Assembly: GCA_050175155.1 (NCBI GenBank)
Contig: JBFXJF010000014.1
Coordinates: forward strand, 1 to 51,338
Direction: 5' to 3'
Origin: JBFXJF01 sp050175155
GTDB lineage: Bacteria; Bacillota; Bacilli; Tepidibacillales; Tepidibacillaceae
Length of the DNA stretch: 51,338 nt
This document shows, piece after piece, positions 51,020 through 51,338 of the stretch (position 1 is the stretch's first letter; each line of letters opens with the position of its first letter). The notes under the pieces are model-generated. The model was given only the letters and a program-made list of their open reading frames with translations, made no database searches and was not told the origin of the DNA. The position numbers and the translations under genes are program-made.

Positions 51020-51078
51020 AAATTTTGTTATTTAAAGTACTAATAGATTTTAAGTAACAAAAAGTTAAAAATAAGTTA

Positions 51079-51108
51079 TTGACAGTTTATCCACATCTAT
51101 GAGATAAT
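51079..51108 (+). promoter_or_regulatory. rrn promoter P2
   Basis: TTGACA (51079-51084), 18-nt spacer, GATAAT (51103-51108), 89 nt downstream of P1. Confidence 0.8.
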
Positions 51109-51114
51109 GAATGC

Positions 51115-51297
51115 CGCTGAAAAAATTGTTCTTTGAAAACTAAACAGTGTTAAAAGCCAAACGGACCACATTTATGTGGAACAAAAAGTCAGTAAAAATT
51201 AAGAGCTAGAAAGCTCTTTCGAATATCGTAATTGAACGTCGATGGCTGATGCCACGACGTAAAGTCATGAATTACAGCTAAAGCCGTAAGTCATGCT
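51115..51297 (+). promoter_or_regulatory. rrn leader with boxA and processing hairpins
   Basis: TGTTCTTT (51127-51134) followed by GAAAACTAAACA is a Bacillus-type boxA antitermination site, bound by NusB/NusE. Downstream hairpins are CCACAT/ATGTGG (51166-51179), AAGAGCT/AGCTCTT (51201-51218) and ACGTCG-TGGC/GCCA-CGACGT (51236-51260, one bulged A) enclosed by GTAATT/AATTAC (51228-51275). AAGTCATG occurs twice (51262 and 51288). Part of this probably pairs with a trailer beyond the 16S gene for RNase III cleavage. Confidence 0.75.
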
Positions 51298-51338
51298 TTT
51301 ATCGGAGAGTTTGATCCTGGCTCAGGACAAACGCTGGC
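51298..51338 (+). rRNA. 16S ribosomal RNA, 5' end (partial)
   Basis: The sequence from 51298, TTTATCGGAGAGTTTGATCC and then TGGCTCAGGACAAACGCTGG, is the mature 16S 5' end as in B. subtilis, except A where most bacteria have G in GGACGAACGC. Only 41 nt are in the window. Orientation is with the preceding genes. Confidence 0.97.

Noticed and set aside
1..51338. CRISPR array, prophage, toxin-antitoxin or biosynthetic cluster
   Set aside because: No regularly spaced repeats, phage structural genes or such operons were found; nearly all genes are recognisable housekeeping or sporulation genes.

Overview
This window is a gene-dense, AT-rich stretch of a spore-forming member of the Firmicutes, almost certainly order Bacillales. 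The gene order from the YacL-type nuclease to the 16S rRNA follows the Bacillus subtilis origin-proximal region very closely: yacL-ispD-ispF-gltX-cysE-cysS-mrnC-rlmB-yacP-sigH-rpmG-secE-nusG-rplKAJL-ybxB-rpoBC-ybxF-rpsLG-fusA-tuf-(insert)-S10/spc/alpha cluster-ecfA1A2T-truA-rplM-rpsI-cwlD-gerD-pdaB-rrn. Three points favour Bacillales over Clostridia: a GerD germination lipoprotein is present, rpsD is missing between rpsK and rpoA, and a Cys T-box sits between gltX and cysE. I do not name a species.

Layout. Positions 1-126 hold the right end of an IS3-family element (transposase C-terminus plus terminal repeat). 265-9535 carries carD, yacL, isoprenoid genes (ispDF), gltX, a Cys-tRNA T-box controlling cysE-cysS, RNA-processing genes (mrnC, rlmB, yacP) and sigH. 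9571-13066 is the rpmG-secE-nusG-rplKAJL block, with two L1-site-like hairpins and an L10 leader. 13110-21112 is a 16S methyltransferase gene and rpoBC. 21121-25889 is the str operon, preceded by an L7Ae-like gene. A DMT-family permease (26102-26989) separates tuf from the S10-spc-alpha ribosomal protein cluster (27034-42163), which also contains secY, adk, map, infA and rpoA. 42321-46549 has the ECF transporter energising module, truA and rplM-rpsI behind an L13 leader. 46669-50972 is an accessory sporulation and germination segment with mixed strands: cwlD, gerD(-), a YueI-like gene, pdaB(-), a SpoIIM-family gene, an OsmC-family gene and one small unknown gene. The window ends in tandem rRNA promoters, an rrn leader and the first ~41 nt of a 16S rRNA gene.

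How it fits together. Most of the window builds the transcription and translation machinery. Nearly all genes are on the + strand, running into an rrn operon, with 1-4 nt start/stop overlaps (ispD/ispF, rplD/rplW, rplO/secY, adk/map, ecfA2/ecfT) that suggest translational coupling. Regulation is mainly by structured leaders: T-box, L10, L13, S10-type, rpoA leader, rpsL leader. The sporulation genes near the right edge carry at least one convincing sigma-G-type promoter, upstream of gerD.

I found no defence island, CRISPR array, prophage or biosynthetic cluster. The features least explained by known models are the structured leader in front of rpoA, a crossing-stem RNA between rplQ and ecfA1, the paired L1-like sites, a 36-nt palindrome before the permease, an IS-end-like sequence that forms the rpoB promoter, and three terminators or terminator arms that contain stop codons. 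Two or three small proteins remain uncharacterised.
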